DNA from: Alectryocaccobium sp964389285
GTDB lineage: Bacteria; Bacillota; Clostridia; Lachnospirales; Lachnospiraceae
DNA length: 64,000 nt
Assembly: GCA_964389285.1 (NCBI GenBank)
Contig: CAYMCZ010000010.1
Location: 1-64,000 of the forward strand
Direction of reading: 5' to 3'
In this document: positions 8,923-17,498 of the stretch, piece by piece
Numbering within the stretch: position 1 is the stretch's first letter
Layout of the letters: the number at the start of each line of letters is the position of its first letter
Made by a program: the position numbers and the translations under genes
The notes under the pieces: generated by a model
Told to the model about the DNA's origin: nothing
What the model saw: the letters and a program-made list of their open reading frames with translations, nothing else
The model's database searches: none

Positions 8923-8967
8923 CTTTTCAAACTAAATGCGTGAGTTTGAGAAGCGAAGTTGTTTTTT
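8923..8967 (+). terminator. Hairpin terminator after comEC
   Basis: 11-bp stem CTTTTCAAACT (8923-8933) / AGTTTGAGAAG (8943-8953), one G-U pair, 9-nt loop, followed by a TTTTTT run at 8962-8967. The run is 8 nt after the stem, so efficiency may be moderate. Confidence 0.55.
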
Positions 8968-9035
8968 ATAGTATTTGAGTCAAAAATATGATAACATAGC
9001 TGATATCATTAAAAAGAACATCGGGAGGGCGGTTA

Positions 9036-9884
9036 ATGAGCTACGCTGACAGATTATTCATAGATATGTGCCGGGACATTCTTGAAAACGGAACGGATAC
9101 AAAAGGAGAAAAAGTACGTCCGAAATGGGAGGACGGCTCCTATGCCTATACGATCAAAAAATTCGGGGTGGTAAACAGATATGACCTTTCAAAAGAATTT
9201 CCGGCTCTGACCCTGCGCCCCACGGCCATAAAGCTGGCATTTGACGAAGTGCTTTGGATATGGCAGAAAAAGTCCAACAACATAAAAGATCTGGGCAGTC
9301 ATATCTGGGATGAATGGGCGGATGAGAGCGGTTCCATCGGCAAGGCCTACGGCTATCAGATGGGAGTCAAACACAAATACAAAGAAGGTTATATGGATCA
9401 GGTAGACAGGGTTCTGTTTGATCTTAAAAACAATCCTTTCAGCCGGAGGATTATGACAAACATATATGTACATAATGATTTGAATGAGATGAATCTCTAC
9501 CCGTGCGCTTATTCCATGACGTTTAACGTAACCCAGAAGCCGGGGAGCGATACCCTGACGCTTAACGCCATACTTAATCAAAGATCGCAGGACATTTTGG
9601 CGGCAAACAACTGGAATGTTACCCAGTATTCGCTGCTGCTTATGGCTTTTGCGCAGGTATGCGGCATGGAAGCCGGAGAGTTTATACACGTAATCGCGGA
9701 CGCCCACATTTACGACAGGCATGTACCCATTATAAAAGAGCTTATAAAAAGAGAGACTTATCCGGCGCCGACAGTAAAGCTGAATCCCGAGATTAAAGAT
9801 TTTTATCATTTTACAAAGGATGACGTAATTATAGAAAACTACCGTCACGGAGAGCAGATAAAAAACATCCCGATAGCGGTCTGA
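9036..9884 (+). CDS. thyA: Thymidylate synthase (ThyA)
   Basis: 282 residues. It methylates dUMP to dTMP with methylene-tetrahydrofolate, producing dihydrofolate. Key features: FPALTLRPTAIKLAFDEVLW, the G-AYG segment (GKAYGYQMG), nucleophile C157 in NLYPCAYSMTF, the dUMP phosphate-binding R in NQRSQDILAANNWN, and DAHIYDRH near the C-terminus. The residue after the catalytic cysteine is alanine, where most ThyA proteins have histidine (PCH); the protein otherwise looks intact. Ribosome site GGGAGGGCGG precedes the ATG. It heads the thyA-folA pair, so the dihydrofolate it makes is recycled by the next gene product. Confidence 0.95.
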   Translation: MSYADRLFIDMCRDILENGTDTKGEKVRPKWEDGSYAYTIKKFGVVNRYDLSKEFPALTLRPTAIKLAFDEVLWIWQKKSNNIKDLGSHIWDEWADESGSIGKAYGYQMGVKHKYKEGYMDQVDRVLFDLKNNPFSRRIMTNIYVHNDLNEMNLYPCAYSMTFNVTQKPGSDTLTLNAILNQRSQDILAANNWNVTQYSLLLMAFAQVCGMEAGEFIHVIADAHIYDRHVPIIKELIKRETYPAPTVKLNPEIKDFYHFTKDDVIIENYRHGEQIKNIPIAV

Positions 9885-9921
9885 GAATCAGATCAAAGCA
9901 TAATAAACGAACGGAGAAGAT

Positions 9922-10416
9922 ATGATAGCTATAGTAGCGGCAGATAAAAACTGGGGTATCGGAAAAGACAACAGACTGCTTTTTTCGATACCCGGGGACA
10001 TGAAATATTTCAGGGAAAAGACGACCGGCCATGTGATAGTCATGGGACGAAAGACGCTTGAGAGCTTTCCGAACGGAAATCCGTTAAAAAACCGGGTCAA
10101 CATCGTCATGACGAGAAATAAAGATTATCAAAAAGAGGGAATAATAACTGTTCATGATATAAATGAGCTTCAGGAAGTAATTAAAGAATACGACAGTCAG
10201 AATATATTCGTAATCGGCGGAGATTCGGTTTACAGGCAGCTTATCGGTCTTTGCGACACTGCTTATGTGACAAAGATAGACGCGAGGGCCGAGGCCGACA
10301 CGTTTTTTTTGAATCTGGATGAAGACCCTGACTGGGAAATAACGGACAAAAGCGAAACATTTGAGCATGAAGGCCTGAAATACGTATTTTTTACCTACAG
10401 CAGACGAAAGGATTAA
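9922..10416 (+). CDS. folA: Dihydrofolate reductase
   Basis: 164 residues, normal length. NADPH-dependent reduction of dihydrofolate to tetrahydrofolate. Motifs: IVAADKNWGIGKDNRLLFSIPGDMKYFR with the catalytic acidic residue in PGDM, VIVMGRKTLES (nucleotide binding) and FVIGGDSVYRQL. It lies 37 bp after thyA with ribosome site GGAGA, and 24 bp before ispG, so a shared transcript is likely. Confidence 0.96.
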   Translation: MIAIVAADKNWGIGKDNRLLFSIPGDMKYFREKTTGHVIVMGRKTLESFPNGNPLKNRVNIVMTRNKDYQKEGIITVHDINELQEVIKEYDSQNIFVIGGDSVYRQLIGLCDTAYVTKIDARAEADTFFLNLDEDPDWEITDKSETFEHEGLKYVFFTYSRRKD

Positions 10417-10440
10417 TAAGATTCGATTCGGGGAAATGCC

Positions 10441-11496
10441 ATGTACAGAGACAATACAAAAAAAATCAGGATTGGAAACAGATATATAGGCGGGGGAAGA
10501 CCCGTCCTGATACAGTCCATGACAAATACAAGGACAGACAATATCGAAGCGACCGTGAAGCAGATCAAAGCTTTAGAGGACGCGGGATGTGAAATAATCA
10601 GGTGCGCCGTTCCGGACATGGATTCGGCAAGGGCCATAACCGAAATCAAAAAACAGATAAGCATACCCCTTGTGGCCGATATACATTTTGATTACAGGCT
10701 CGCCATAGCCGCGATAGAAGCGGGGGCCGACAAGATCAGGATAAATCCGGGAAATATAGGCTCATCTGAGAAAGTTCGCTTAGTGACGGATGCGGCAAGG
10801 CATGCGGATATTCCCATACGGGTAGGGGTGAACGGCGGTTCCCTCGAAAAAAGGCTGCTCGAAAAATACGGCAGCGCAACCCCTGAAGCGCTTGTGGAGA
10901 GTGCCCTTGATCAGGTCAGGGTTGTTGAGGATATGGGATACGATAATCTGGTTGTAAGCATCAAATCCTCGGATGTCCTTAAATGTGTAAAGGCTCATGA
11001 GCTAATTGCAGGGAAGTGTCCCTATCCTCTGCATGTGGGCATAACGGAAACGGGAACGATAAATGCCGGCAGTATTAAATCATCAATTGGTATAGGACTG
11101 ATTCTTTATCAGGGCATAGGAGACACAGTAAGAGTATCTTTAAGTGCCGACCCGGTGCAGGAGATAAAGACGGCAAGACAGATACTGAAAACGCTGGGGC
11201 TTCGCAAAGGCGGAATAGATGTCGTGGCATGTCCGACATGCGGCAGAACCCGGATAGATCTGATCACTCTGGCAGCGAAAGTAGAGCAGCTTGCCTGCGA
11301 TTATCCGTATGATATAAAGGTTGCGGTCATGGGCTGCGCAGTAAACGGACCGGGAGAGGCCAGAGAAGCCGATATCGGCGTGGCGGGAGGAAGCGAAGAA
11401 GGGCTTATTTTCAAAAAAGGCCGGATTATAAAAAAAGTACCTGAAAGAGAATTGCTTTTGGCTTTAAAACAGGAACTTGATAATTGGCAGGATTAA
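10441..11496 (+). CDS. ispG: (E)-4-hydroxy-3-methylbut-2-enyl-diphosphate synthase (IspG/GcpE)
   Basis: 351 residues. It catalyses the penultimate step of the MEP isoprenoid pathway using a [4Fe-4S] cluster. The N-terminal TIM-barrel part has RPVLIQSMTNTRTDN, LVADIHFDYRLA and DKIRINPGNIG; the C-terminal part has the cluster ligands in ACPTCGRTRIDL and MGCAVNGPGEA with the glutamate of GEAREADIG. Length matches the two-domain bacterial form. The partner ispH is at 57328. It is followed by polC with almost no gap. Confidence 0.96.
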   Translation: MYRDNTKKIRIGNRYIGGGRPVLIQSMTNTRTDNIEATVKQIKALEDAGCEIIRCAVPDMDSARAITEIKKQISIPLVADIHFDYRLAIAAIEAGADKIRINPGNIGSSEKVRLVTDAARHADIPIRVGVNGGSLEKRLLEKYGSATPEALVESALDQVRVVEDMGYDNLVVSIKSSDVLKCVKAHELIAGKCPYPLHVGITETGTINAGSIKSSIGIGLILYQGIGDTVRVSLSADPVQEIKTARQILKTLGLRKGGIDVVACPTCGRTRIDLITLAAKVEQLACDYPYDIKVAVMGCAVNGPGEAREADIGVAGGSEEGLIFKKGRIIKKVPERELLLALKQELDNWQD

Positions 11497-11498
11497 AG

Positions 11499-14400
11499 AT
11501 GGTGGATAACAGCTTAAAAAATCTGTCACAGACATTTCCGGGACTGGCTGATTTAAAAGAACCGCTCGCACAGACGGCGGCGATGATCAGGGTTTCGGAT
11601 GTGGCCGTGAGCAAAAAAACGGATGCGATAAACATTTATATCATATGTCATCAGTATATACATAAAAAAGAATTGCGGGCTCTTGAAAAAACGATAAAAA
11701 AAGAGCTTTTCGGACACTATGACATTTTGATCAATATAATAGAAAAATATGAACTCTCGTCTCAGTACACTCCGAAGATTCTGATCGAAAGATGCAATGA
11801 GAGCCTTATATATGAGCTGGACGAAAAAAACAGGATCCTTGCCAGATTTTTCCGTGATGCCGTGCTGGAATACCCTGATACGGACACGCTTATCATTAAA
11901 GTAAACGGCAGCAGTATTTTCAATGAAATCGGACGTGAGCTCCAACGCTTTATGGATGAAGTGCTTAACGTAAGATGCGGTTTCAACGTAAATGTGCTGC
12001 TGGAATACAAAGATTCGGCGGCTGTTTCTGACAGCGCCGGAAAACGACACTTCGACGATCAGACAAAAGAGATAAGCAAAAGACTTGAGGAAGCCGGCTC
12101 AAAGAGTCGGAATGAAGAAGCGGAAAAAGCAGCGTCAAAAGCCACAAAAGGCGGGCGCGATCAGGGTTCTTTAAAAAGAAAATCCTCGGATCCCGATGTC
12201 ATTTACGGATATGATGTTTCGGCGGATCCCGTCAGCATTTCCGAAATAGACGAAGAACAAAATGACGTGGTCATAAAAGGCGAAGTTCTTTTATGCGAGG
12301 CCAGAGAACTTAAAAACGGCAAATATTTATTTAAGTTTTCACTGACTGATTATACGGACACGATTTCCGTAAAACTGTTTCTTTCGCCTGAAATGTATGA
12401 AGATTTAAAGAATGTAATCAAAAAAGGCCTTTGCCTGAAGCTGAAAGGAAAGGCGGTCTTTGACACGTTTGACCATGAGCTTACGATATCTTCGGTAAAC
12501 GGCATCAGAAAGATTCTCTCTTTTAAAGAAAACCGAACGGACAATGAGCCGGAAAAACGCATAGAACTTCACTGTCATTCCAAAATGAGCGACATGGACG
12601 GCGTTACGGATATTAAAGAACTTGTCAAAAGGGCTTACGCATGGGGACATAAGGCAATAGCGGTCACGGATCACGGAGTTGTGCAGGCTTTTCCGGATGC
12701 GAATCATGCCCTCGAAGATATAGACAAAAAATTCAGAGAAGAGTATGCCTCGGAGCATCCCGAAACCCCGCCGGACGAACTTAAAAAACTTAAAGCTCCT
12801 TTTAAGGTTATATACGGCAGCGAGATATATCTCTGCGATGACGAAAAAAAGATAGCCTGCGATCCGAAAGGCCAGTCGCTTAACTCCAAATTCGTGGTAT
12901 TTGATCTGGAAACCACCGGTCTTTCGCCGGAGACTTCAAAAATAATCGAGATAGGAGCAGTCTGCATAGAAGATCAAAAGATCACCGGAAGATACAGCGC
13001 GTTTGTCAATCCTCAGATGCCGGTGCCGCTTAAAATAGAACAGCTTACCGGCATAAATGACACAATGCTGATAAAAGCGAAGCCCATAAATGAAATCCTG
13101 CCCGAATTTCTGGATTTCTGCGATGGTGCCGCTCTGGTGGCGCATAATGCCGAATTCGATTATTCATTTATAAAAAAGGCCTGTGAAGATCTGAATACGG
13201 ATTTTAATGCGACCGTGCTGGATACGGTTGCCCTCTCAAGGTATCTGCTCCCAAGACTCGGGAGATTCAGGCTGGACAATGTGGCAAAACATCTGGGTGT
13301 CACCCTGGGAAAACATCACAGAGCCGTGGATGACGCCGAGTGTACGGCGGGTATTTTCATAAAATTATGCGGCATGCTGAAGGAGCGCGGAATAAACGAT
13401 CTGGATGCATTAAATACAAAGGCGGTACTTGACGCCGACGCGATCCGTCATCTGCCTGTCAACCATGCCGTGGTTCTGGCCAAAAACGAGACGGGCCGTG
13501 TAAATCTTTACAGGCTTATATCAGAGTCGCATCTGAATTATTTTTACAGAAGACCCCGTGTTCCCAAAAGTCTTTTCAAAAAATATCGGGACGGACTTAT
13601 AATAGGCACCGCCTGCGCTTCCGGCGAACTCTTTCAGGCGATCCTGAAAGGCAAAGGCGAAAGAGAGATAGCCGGGATAGTGGATTTTTATGACTATCTT
13701 GAGATCCAGCCTGTAGCGAATTCCGAATATCTGATAGAAGACGAATCGGCTGAAAACATTACCTCCGCCGAAGATATCAGAGCCATAAACAAACGCATTG
13801 TTTCACTGGGCAGGGAATTCCAAAAGCCGGTGGCGGCCACCGGCGACGTGCATTTTATGGATCCGGAGGACGAATTATACAGACGTATCATTATGGCGGG
13901 ACAGGGATTTTCGGACGCGGATCATCAGGCTCCTTTATATTTAAAAAACACCCGCGAGATGCTTGATGAATTTGATTATCTGGATGAGGCGGCCGCCAGA
14001 GAAGCGGTTATTTACGCGCCTGAGCGCATAAGCGATATGTGCGAGCGGATATCGCCAATAAGAGCGGGTAAATACCCGCCGGTAATAGAAAATTCCGATG
14101 AGGATCTGCGGCGCATATGTTACGAGGAAGCCCACAGGATATACGGCGAGACGCTGCCGGAGAGAGTGGTTAAAAGGCTTGAAAGAGAGCTGACCTCGAT
14201 CATATCAAACGGCTATGCGGTCATGTATATAATCGCCCAGAAACTGGTCTGGAAATCAAATGAAGACGGTTATCTGGTCGGCTCAAGAGGCTCGGTGGGA
14301 TCCTCGTTTGTCGCGACCATGGCAGGGATTACGGAGGTGAATCCTTTAAGTCCGCATTATTTGTGCAGCAGCTGTCATTTCGTGGATTTCGATTCCGATG

Positions 14401-15965
14401 AAGTAAAGGCATACGGCGGCAGGTGCGGAAGCGACATGCCCGACAGGCTTTGTCCCGTGTGCAGTAAACCGCTGCAAAAACTGGGTTTTGACATACCGTT
14501 TGAAACTTTTCTCGGCTTTAAAGGCAATAAAGAGCCCGATATAGATCTGAATTTTTCGGGAGAATATCAGGGACGCGCCCATAAATATACGGAAGATATT
14601 TTCGGAAAAGGACAGACTTTCAGAGCCGGTACCATAGGCACGCTGAAAGATAAGACTGCATTCGGTTTTGTAAAAAACTATTTTGAGGAGCAGGGGATAT
14701 CCAAAAGAAGCTGCGAGATTAACAGGATAGTCGAGGCGTGTACCGGTATCCGACGTACTACCGGACAGCATCCCGGCGGCATAATCGTTCTGCCTTTAGG
14801 TGAGGATATTAACTCTTTTACACCCGTACAGCACCCCGCAAATGATATGCAGACCGATATCATAACGACTCATTTTGATTATCATTCGATAGATCAGAAC
14901 CTTTTAAAACTGGATATACTCGGACACGACGATCCGACAATGATCAGGATGCTGGAAGTTATTACGGGGACAAACGCAAAAGAGATTCCTCTGGATGAAC
15001 CGGCGGTTATGTCGCTGTTCAGATCGACGGAGGCACTGGGAATCAGCCCTGCGGATATCGGAGGTTGCCGGCTCGGTTGCCTCGGAGTTCCGGAATTCGG
15101 CACGGAATTCGTAATACAGATGCTGCTGGATACAAAGCCGTCCTCATTTTCGGATCTCATAAGAATCTCGGGCCTGTCGCACGGTACGGATGTTTGGGTC
15201 GGAAATGCTCAAACTCTTATTTCCGACGGGAACGCTACTATTTCAACGGCCATCTGCACACGCGACGATATAATGATATACCTGATTTCAAAAGGGCTTG
15301 AAAGCGAGCTTTCTTTTACGATTATGGAGAGCGTGCGAAAAGGAAAGGGACTGAAACCCGAATGGGAAACAGTAATGAAAGAGCATGGCGTGCCTGACTG
15401 GTATATCTGGTCCTGCAACAAGATTCAATACATGTTTCCCAAGGCACATGCCGCAGCTTACGTAATGATGGCATACAGGATCGCATGGTATAAGATTTAT
15501 TATCCTCTCGCTTATTATGCGGCGTTCTTTTCCATAAGGGCTTCCGGATTTTCGTATGATATCATGTGCCGGGGAAAAGACCGGCTGCTGATGTTTTTAA
15601 ATGATTATGAAAGCCGGATAAACGAGCTTTCAAAAAAAGAGCAGGACGTATTAAAAGACATGAAAATAGTCCGCGAGATGTACGCGAGAGGCTTTGATTT
15701 TGTGCCGATAGACATATACGAGGCTGACGCTTCAAGATTTAAAATCAAAGGCAGCGCCCTTATGCCTTCGCTTGCGTCCATAGAGGGACTCGGGGAAAAA
15801 GCGGCCGAAGCCGTCGTGGAAGCGGCAAAAGAAGGCGCGTTCATATCGCTGGACGATTTCAAGAAAAGGACTAAAGTAAGCCAGACAATAATAGATTACA
15901 TGACGCAGACGGAGATCCTGAAAGGGCTTCCGAAGTCAAACCAGATGTCGTTGTTTGAATTATAG
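11499..15965 (+). CDS. polC: DNA polymerase III PolC-type alpha subunit
   Basis: About 1488 residues, the Gram-positive replicative polymerase with built-in proofreading. Start chosen at ATG 11499, 7 nt after AGG and 2 nt after the ispG stop; an in-frame TTG at 11484 overlaps ispG. Order: N-terminal region and OB fold (about 230-340), PHP domain (LHCHSKMSDMDG about 354, VTDHG), an inserted DEDDh exonuclease (VVFDLETTGL about 465, AHNAEFDYSF, HHRAVDDAE), the rest of PHP, then the polymerase core (GSRGSVGSSFVATMAGITEVNPL, zinc-binding CSSC...CPVC, PDIDLNFSGE, YMFPKAHAAAY) and a C-terminal HhH-like region (IEGLGEKAAEAV). All key motifs are present. Confidence 0.97.
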   Translation: MVDNSLKNLSQTFPGLADLKEPLAQTAAMIRVSDVAVSKKTDAINIYIICHQYIHKKELRALEKTIKKELFGHYDILINIIEKYELSSQYTPKILIERCNESLIYELDEKNRILARFFRDAVLEYPDTDTLIIKVNGSSIFNEIGRELQRFMDEVLNVRCGFNVNVLLEYKDSAAVSDSAGKRHFDDQTKEISKRLEEAGSKSRNEEAEKAASKATKGGRDQGSLKRKSSDPDVIYGYDVSADPVSISEIDEEQNDVVIKGEVLLCEARELKNGKYLFKFSLTDYTDTISVKLFLSPEMYEDLKNVIKKGLCLKLKGKAVFDTFDHELTISSVNGIRKILSFKENRTDNEPEKRIELHCHSKMSDMDGVTDIKELVKRAYAWGHKAIAVTDHGVVQAFPDANHALEDIDKKFREEYASEHPETPPDELKKLKAPFKVIYGSEIYLCDDEKKIACDPKGQSLNSKFVVFDLETTGLSPETSKIIEIGAVCIEDQKITGRYSAFVNPQMPVPLKIEQLTGINDTMLIKAKPINEILPEFLDFCDGAALVAHNAEFDYSFIKKACEDLNTDFNATVLDTVALSRYLLPRLGRFRLDNVAKHLGVTLGKHHRAVDDAECTAGIFIKLCGMLKERGINDLDALNTKAVLDADAIRHLPVNHAVVLAKNETGRVNLYRLISESHLNYFYRRPRVPKSLFKKYRDGLIIGTACASGELFQAILKGKGEREIAGIVDFYDYLEIQPVANSEYLIEDESAENITSAEDIRAINKRIVSLGREFQKPVAATGDVHFMDPEDELYRRIIMAGQGFSDADHQAPLYLKNTREMLDEFDYLDEAAAREAVIYAPERISDMCERISPIRAGKYPPVIENSDEDLRRICYEEAHRIYGETLPERVVKRLERELTSIISNGYAVMYIIAQKLVWKSNEDGYLVGSRGSVGSSFVATMAGITEVNPLSPHYLCSSCHFVDFDSDEVKAYGGRCGSDMPDRLCPVCSKPLQKLGFDIPFETFLGFKGNKEPDIDLNFSGEYQGRAHKYTEDIFGKGQTFRAGTIGTLKDKTAFGFVKNYFEEQGISKRSCEINRIVEACTGIRRTTGQHPGGIIVLPLGEDINSFTPVQHPANDMQTDIITTHFDYHSIDQNLLKLDILGHDDPTMIRMLEVITGTNAKEIPLDEPAVMSLFRSTEALGISPADIGGCRLGCLGVPEFGTEFVIQMLLDTKPSSFSDLIRISGLSHGTDVWVGNAQTLISDGNATISTAICTRDDIMIYLISKGLESELSFTIMESVRKGKGLKPEWETVMKEHGVPDWYIWSCNKIQYMFPKAHAAAYVMMAYRIAWYKIYYPLAYYAAFFSIRASGFSYDIMCRGKDRLLMFLNDYESRINELSKKEQDVLKDMKIVREMYARGFDFVPIDIYEADASRFKIKGSALMPSLASIEGLGEKAAEAVVEAAKEGAFISLDDFKKRTKVSQTIIDYMTQTEILKGLPKSNQMSLFEL

Positions 15966-15981
15966 CGAACAAGGAAAATGA

Positions 15982-16010
15982 TTGACGAGCGTTTAAACGT
16001 ACGTTATAAT
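15982..16010 (+). promoter_or_regulatory. Promoter and operator of the YefM/YoeB-type module
   Basis: TTGACG (15982-15987), 17-bp spacer, consensus TATAAT (16005-16010). The spacer holds two overlapping palindromes, CGTTTAAACG (15990-15999) and AACGTACGTT (15996-16005), well placed for autorepression by the antitoxin. Confidence 0.75.
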
Positions 16011-16036
16011 GTTCTTGCATAAAGGAGGTGATTTAT

Positions 16037-16291
16037 TTGACATCTGTAAATGCAACAACTGCAAGAAAATGCCTGTATAAATATATTGTAGAAGTCAATG
16101 AAAACAGATCGCCGATTACAATCACAAACAGCAGAGGAAAAAATGCTGTGCTGGTTTCAGAGGAAGATTGGAATGCGATTCAGGAAACGCTGTATCTTCA
16201 TTCTGTCTCCGGCATGGTAAAAAGCATTCTTGACTGTGACAAAGAAGAGATTTCAGAAGCTGCCATATATAATCCGGAGGAAGATTGGTGA
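16037..16291 (+). CDS. YefM/Phd-family antitoxin
   Basis: 84 residues. Start TTG 16037, 8 nt after AGGAGG; an in-frame GTG at 16028 overlaps the ribosome site. The N-terminal part MTSVNATTARKCLYKYIVEV and the PITITNSRGKNAVLVSEEDWNAIQETLYL stretch are typical of the YefM antitoxin fold, which binds operator DNA; the acidic C-terminus (EEISEAAIYNPEEDW) would cap the toxin. Its stop overlaps the toxin start (TGATG). The promoter palindromes suggest conditional autoregulation. Confidence 0.88.
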   Translation: MTSVNATTARKCLYKYIVEVNENRSPITITNSRGKNAVLVSEEDWNAIQETLYLHSVSGMVKSILDCDKEEISEAAIYNPEEDW

Positions 16292-16587
16292 TGTATCTGG
16301 TAGTGTTTTCGAAGCAGGCTGAAAAAGACAAAAAGCTGTTAAAACAGGCAGGATTAGAGCAAAAGGCAAAAGAATTACTCAATATCATAATGGAAGATCC
16401 TCTGAAAAAGCCGCCTGCTTTTGAAAAGCTTATAGGAAACCTGTATGGACATTACTCAAGACGCATTAACATACAACATCGGATTGTTTATAAAATACTT
16501 GACAATTCCGAGGGATTGAAAGACAGCGGCGGAAACCTGTATGACGGTATAGTATTTATAAAGAGAATGTGGACACATTACGAATAA
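16291..16587 (+). CDS. YoeB/Txe-family mRNA interferase toxin
   Basis: 98 residues. ATG 16291 overlaps the antitoxin stop by one base and follows GGAGG by 10 nt. The RelE fold is recognisable: FSKQAEKDKKLLKQAGL, EDPLKKPPAFEKLIGNLYGHYSRRINIQHRIVYKI and the C-terminal IVFIKRMWTHYE, resembling the HY end of YoeB-type toxins. These cleave mRNA at the ribosome. The gene looks intact, unlike the two other toxin genes in this window. Downstream is a palindromic repeat between this gene and the convergent ParE-type module. Confidence 0.88.
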   Translation: MYLVVFSKQAEKDKKLLKQAGLEQKAKELLNIIMEDPLKKPPAFEKLIGNLYGHYSRRINIQHRIVYKILDNSEGLKDSGGNLYDGIVFIKRMWTHYE

Positions 16588-16652
16588 GGCTATGCTTGGA
16601 AATAACGCAGTATTGTGTTAAAATAAAAAAACAACTTGACAGGCTCAGGCGG

Positions 16653-16698
16653 GCTTTATGTTGATTCGCGGTCGGCGACTCTGACGGTAAGATAAAGC
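16653..16698. other. Inverted repeat in the YoeB-ParE intergenic region
   Basis: GCTTTAT (16653-16659) and ATAAAGC (16692-16698), perfect 7-bp arms around a 32-nt GC-rich segment. A TTGACA at 16634-16639 precedes it without a convincing -10. It could be a short structured RNA or the relic of a mobile element. No coding potential was seen in 16588-16713. Confidence 0.3.
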
Positions 16699-16713
16699 TA
16701 TAAACAAGGGAAT

Positions 16714-16760
16714 AGGACTGTCGCACTAATATTCATGATAATGTATAGCGCGACAGTCCT
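16714..16760. repeat. Palindromic repeat, copy 2
   Basis: Perfect 11-bp arms AGGACTGTCGC (16714-16724) and GCGACAGTCCT (16750-16760), with partial pairing inside and the central ATTCATGATAA shared with copy 1 at 1574. It lies between two convergent toxin-antitoxin modules, again at gene 3' ends. Confidence 0.75.
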
Positions 16761-16803
16761 AATATTACTTGTCGTGAATCAAACTTTTTTGTAATCTCTT
16801 TAA

Positions 16804-17172
16804 TTATATATTCTTATCGCGTTCTGCTTCATCCCAATATCGTTCTGACTCGTCATTTGCAAAACTGATCCCAAAAAGATTAAGCATGAAATCTTCCCGT
16901 TCGTTATATATGTTCAGGATTCGAATGTTTTCGGCAGTTATTCGATAAAAGATATAATTATGTGCAACAAAAACATATCGGTAACCCGTATTGATTCCAT
17001 ATAAGTCTTTAAGAGAAACGCCGCTTTTTTCGTATTTCTGAAGCTGGTGAAGTCAGTCTGTGAGCGTTTTAAGGACTTTTTTTCGTATATCAACTCCAAA
17101 TCTAATATCAAGATACTTTTTTATCTCGGTCAGTTTTCTTTTATATTGCGGAGAATAAACCAGTTTCTTCAA
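16804..17172 (-). pseudogene. ParE/RelE-family toxin interrupted by an in-frame TGA
   Basis: Reading from TTG 17172 (overlapping the antitoxin stop as TTGA) gives a 122-codon frame that is open except for TGA at codon 40 (17053-17055). The two parts read as one protein: LKKLVYSPQYKRKLTEI before the stop, and LHQLQKYEKSGVSLKDLYGI, TGYRYVFVAHNYIFYRI and IYNEREDFMLNLFGI after it, a normal ParE/RelE-type toxin followed by a short tail. One substitution (for example CGA to TGA) explains the break. Without readthrough the toxin is dead. The antitoxin gene upstream is intact. Confidence 0.8.
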
Positions 17173-17429
17173 TCGTATATCCCCATTTCTTTTTCGAAGC
17201 TATCCGAATCGAGCCATCCGACTGTATCGGCTTCATTTTCGGCTGATTTCAAATTAGAGTACAAGCGGAAGAGTGCTCTTATCTTATCAAGTTCGTCTGC
17301 TTCGGCCATGCTCATTATGGCATAAGCGCCATGTCCGTTTCTGGTAAGATAAACCCTGCTTTTGGTATCTACTTCTTTAAGGACATCTGTATAATTTCTT
17401 AAATCAGATATCGGTTTTATGCTTGGCAT
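17169..17429 (-). CDS. Phd/YefM-family antitoxin
   Basis: 86 residues from ATG 17429 with GGAGG upstream. MPSIKPISDLRNYTDVLKEV and VYLTRNGHGAYAIMSMAEADEL are the classic Phd/YefM N-terminal DNA-binding segment; the C-terminal acidic helix (NEADTVGWLDSDSFEKEMG) would bind the toxin. It is paired with the interrupted ParE-type toxin that starts within its stop codon. It lies 70 bp downstream of mutS2 on the same strand but has its own promoter. Confidence 0.9.
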   Translation of the reverse strand: MPSIKPISDLRNYTDVLKEVDTKSRVYLTRNGHGAYAIMSMAEADELDKIRALFRLYSNLKSAENEADTVGWLDSDSFEKEMGIYD

Positions 17430-17467
17430 GATTAAACCTCCTGCTATAATTAATCTTCGTTTTCTAT

Positions 17468-17495
17468 ATTATAGTTGAAAGAATATTTCGTGCAA
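17468..17495 (-). promoter_or_regulatory. Probable promoter of the Phd/ParE-type module
   Basis: On the minus strand, TTGCAC (17490-17495), 16-bp spacer, consensus TATAAT (17468-17473), about 40 bp before the antitoxin start. Confidence 0.55.
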
Positions 17496-17498
17496 ATA

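Noticed and set aside
9189..9848. 219-codon minus-strand frame opposite thyA
   Set aside because: Antisense shadow of a clearly coding gene; composition is not protein-like and no ribosome site is present.
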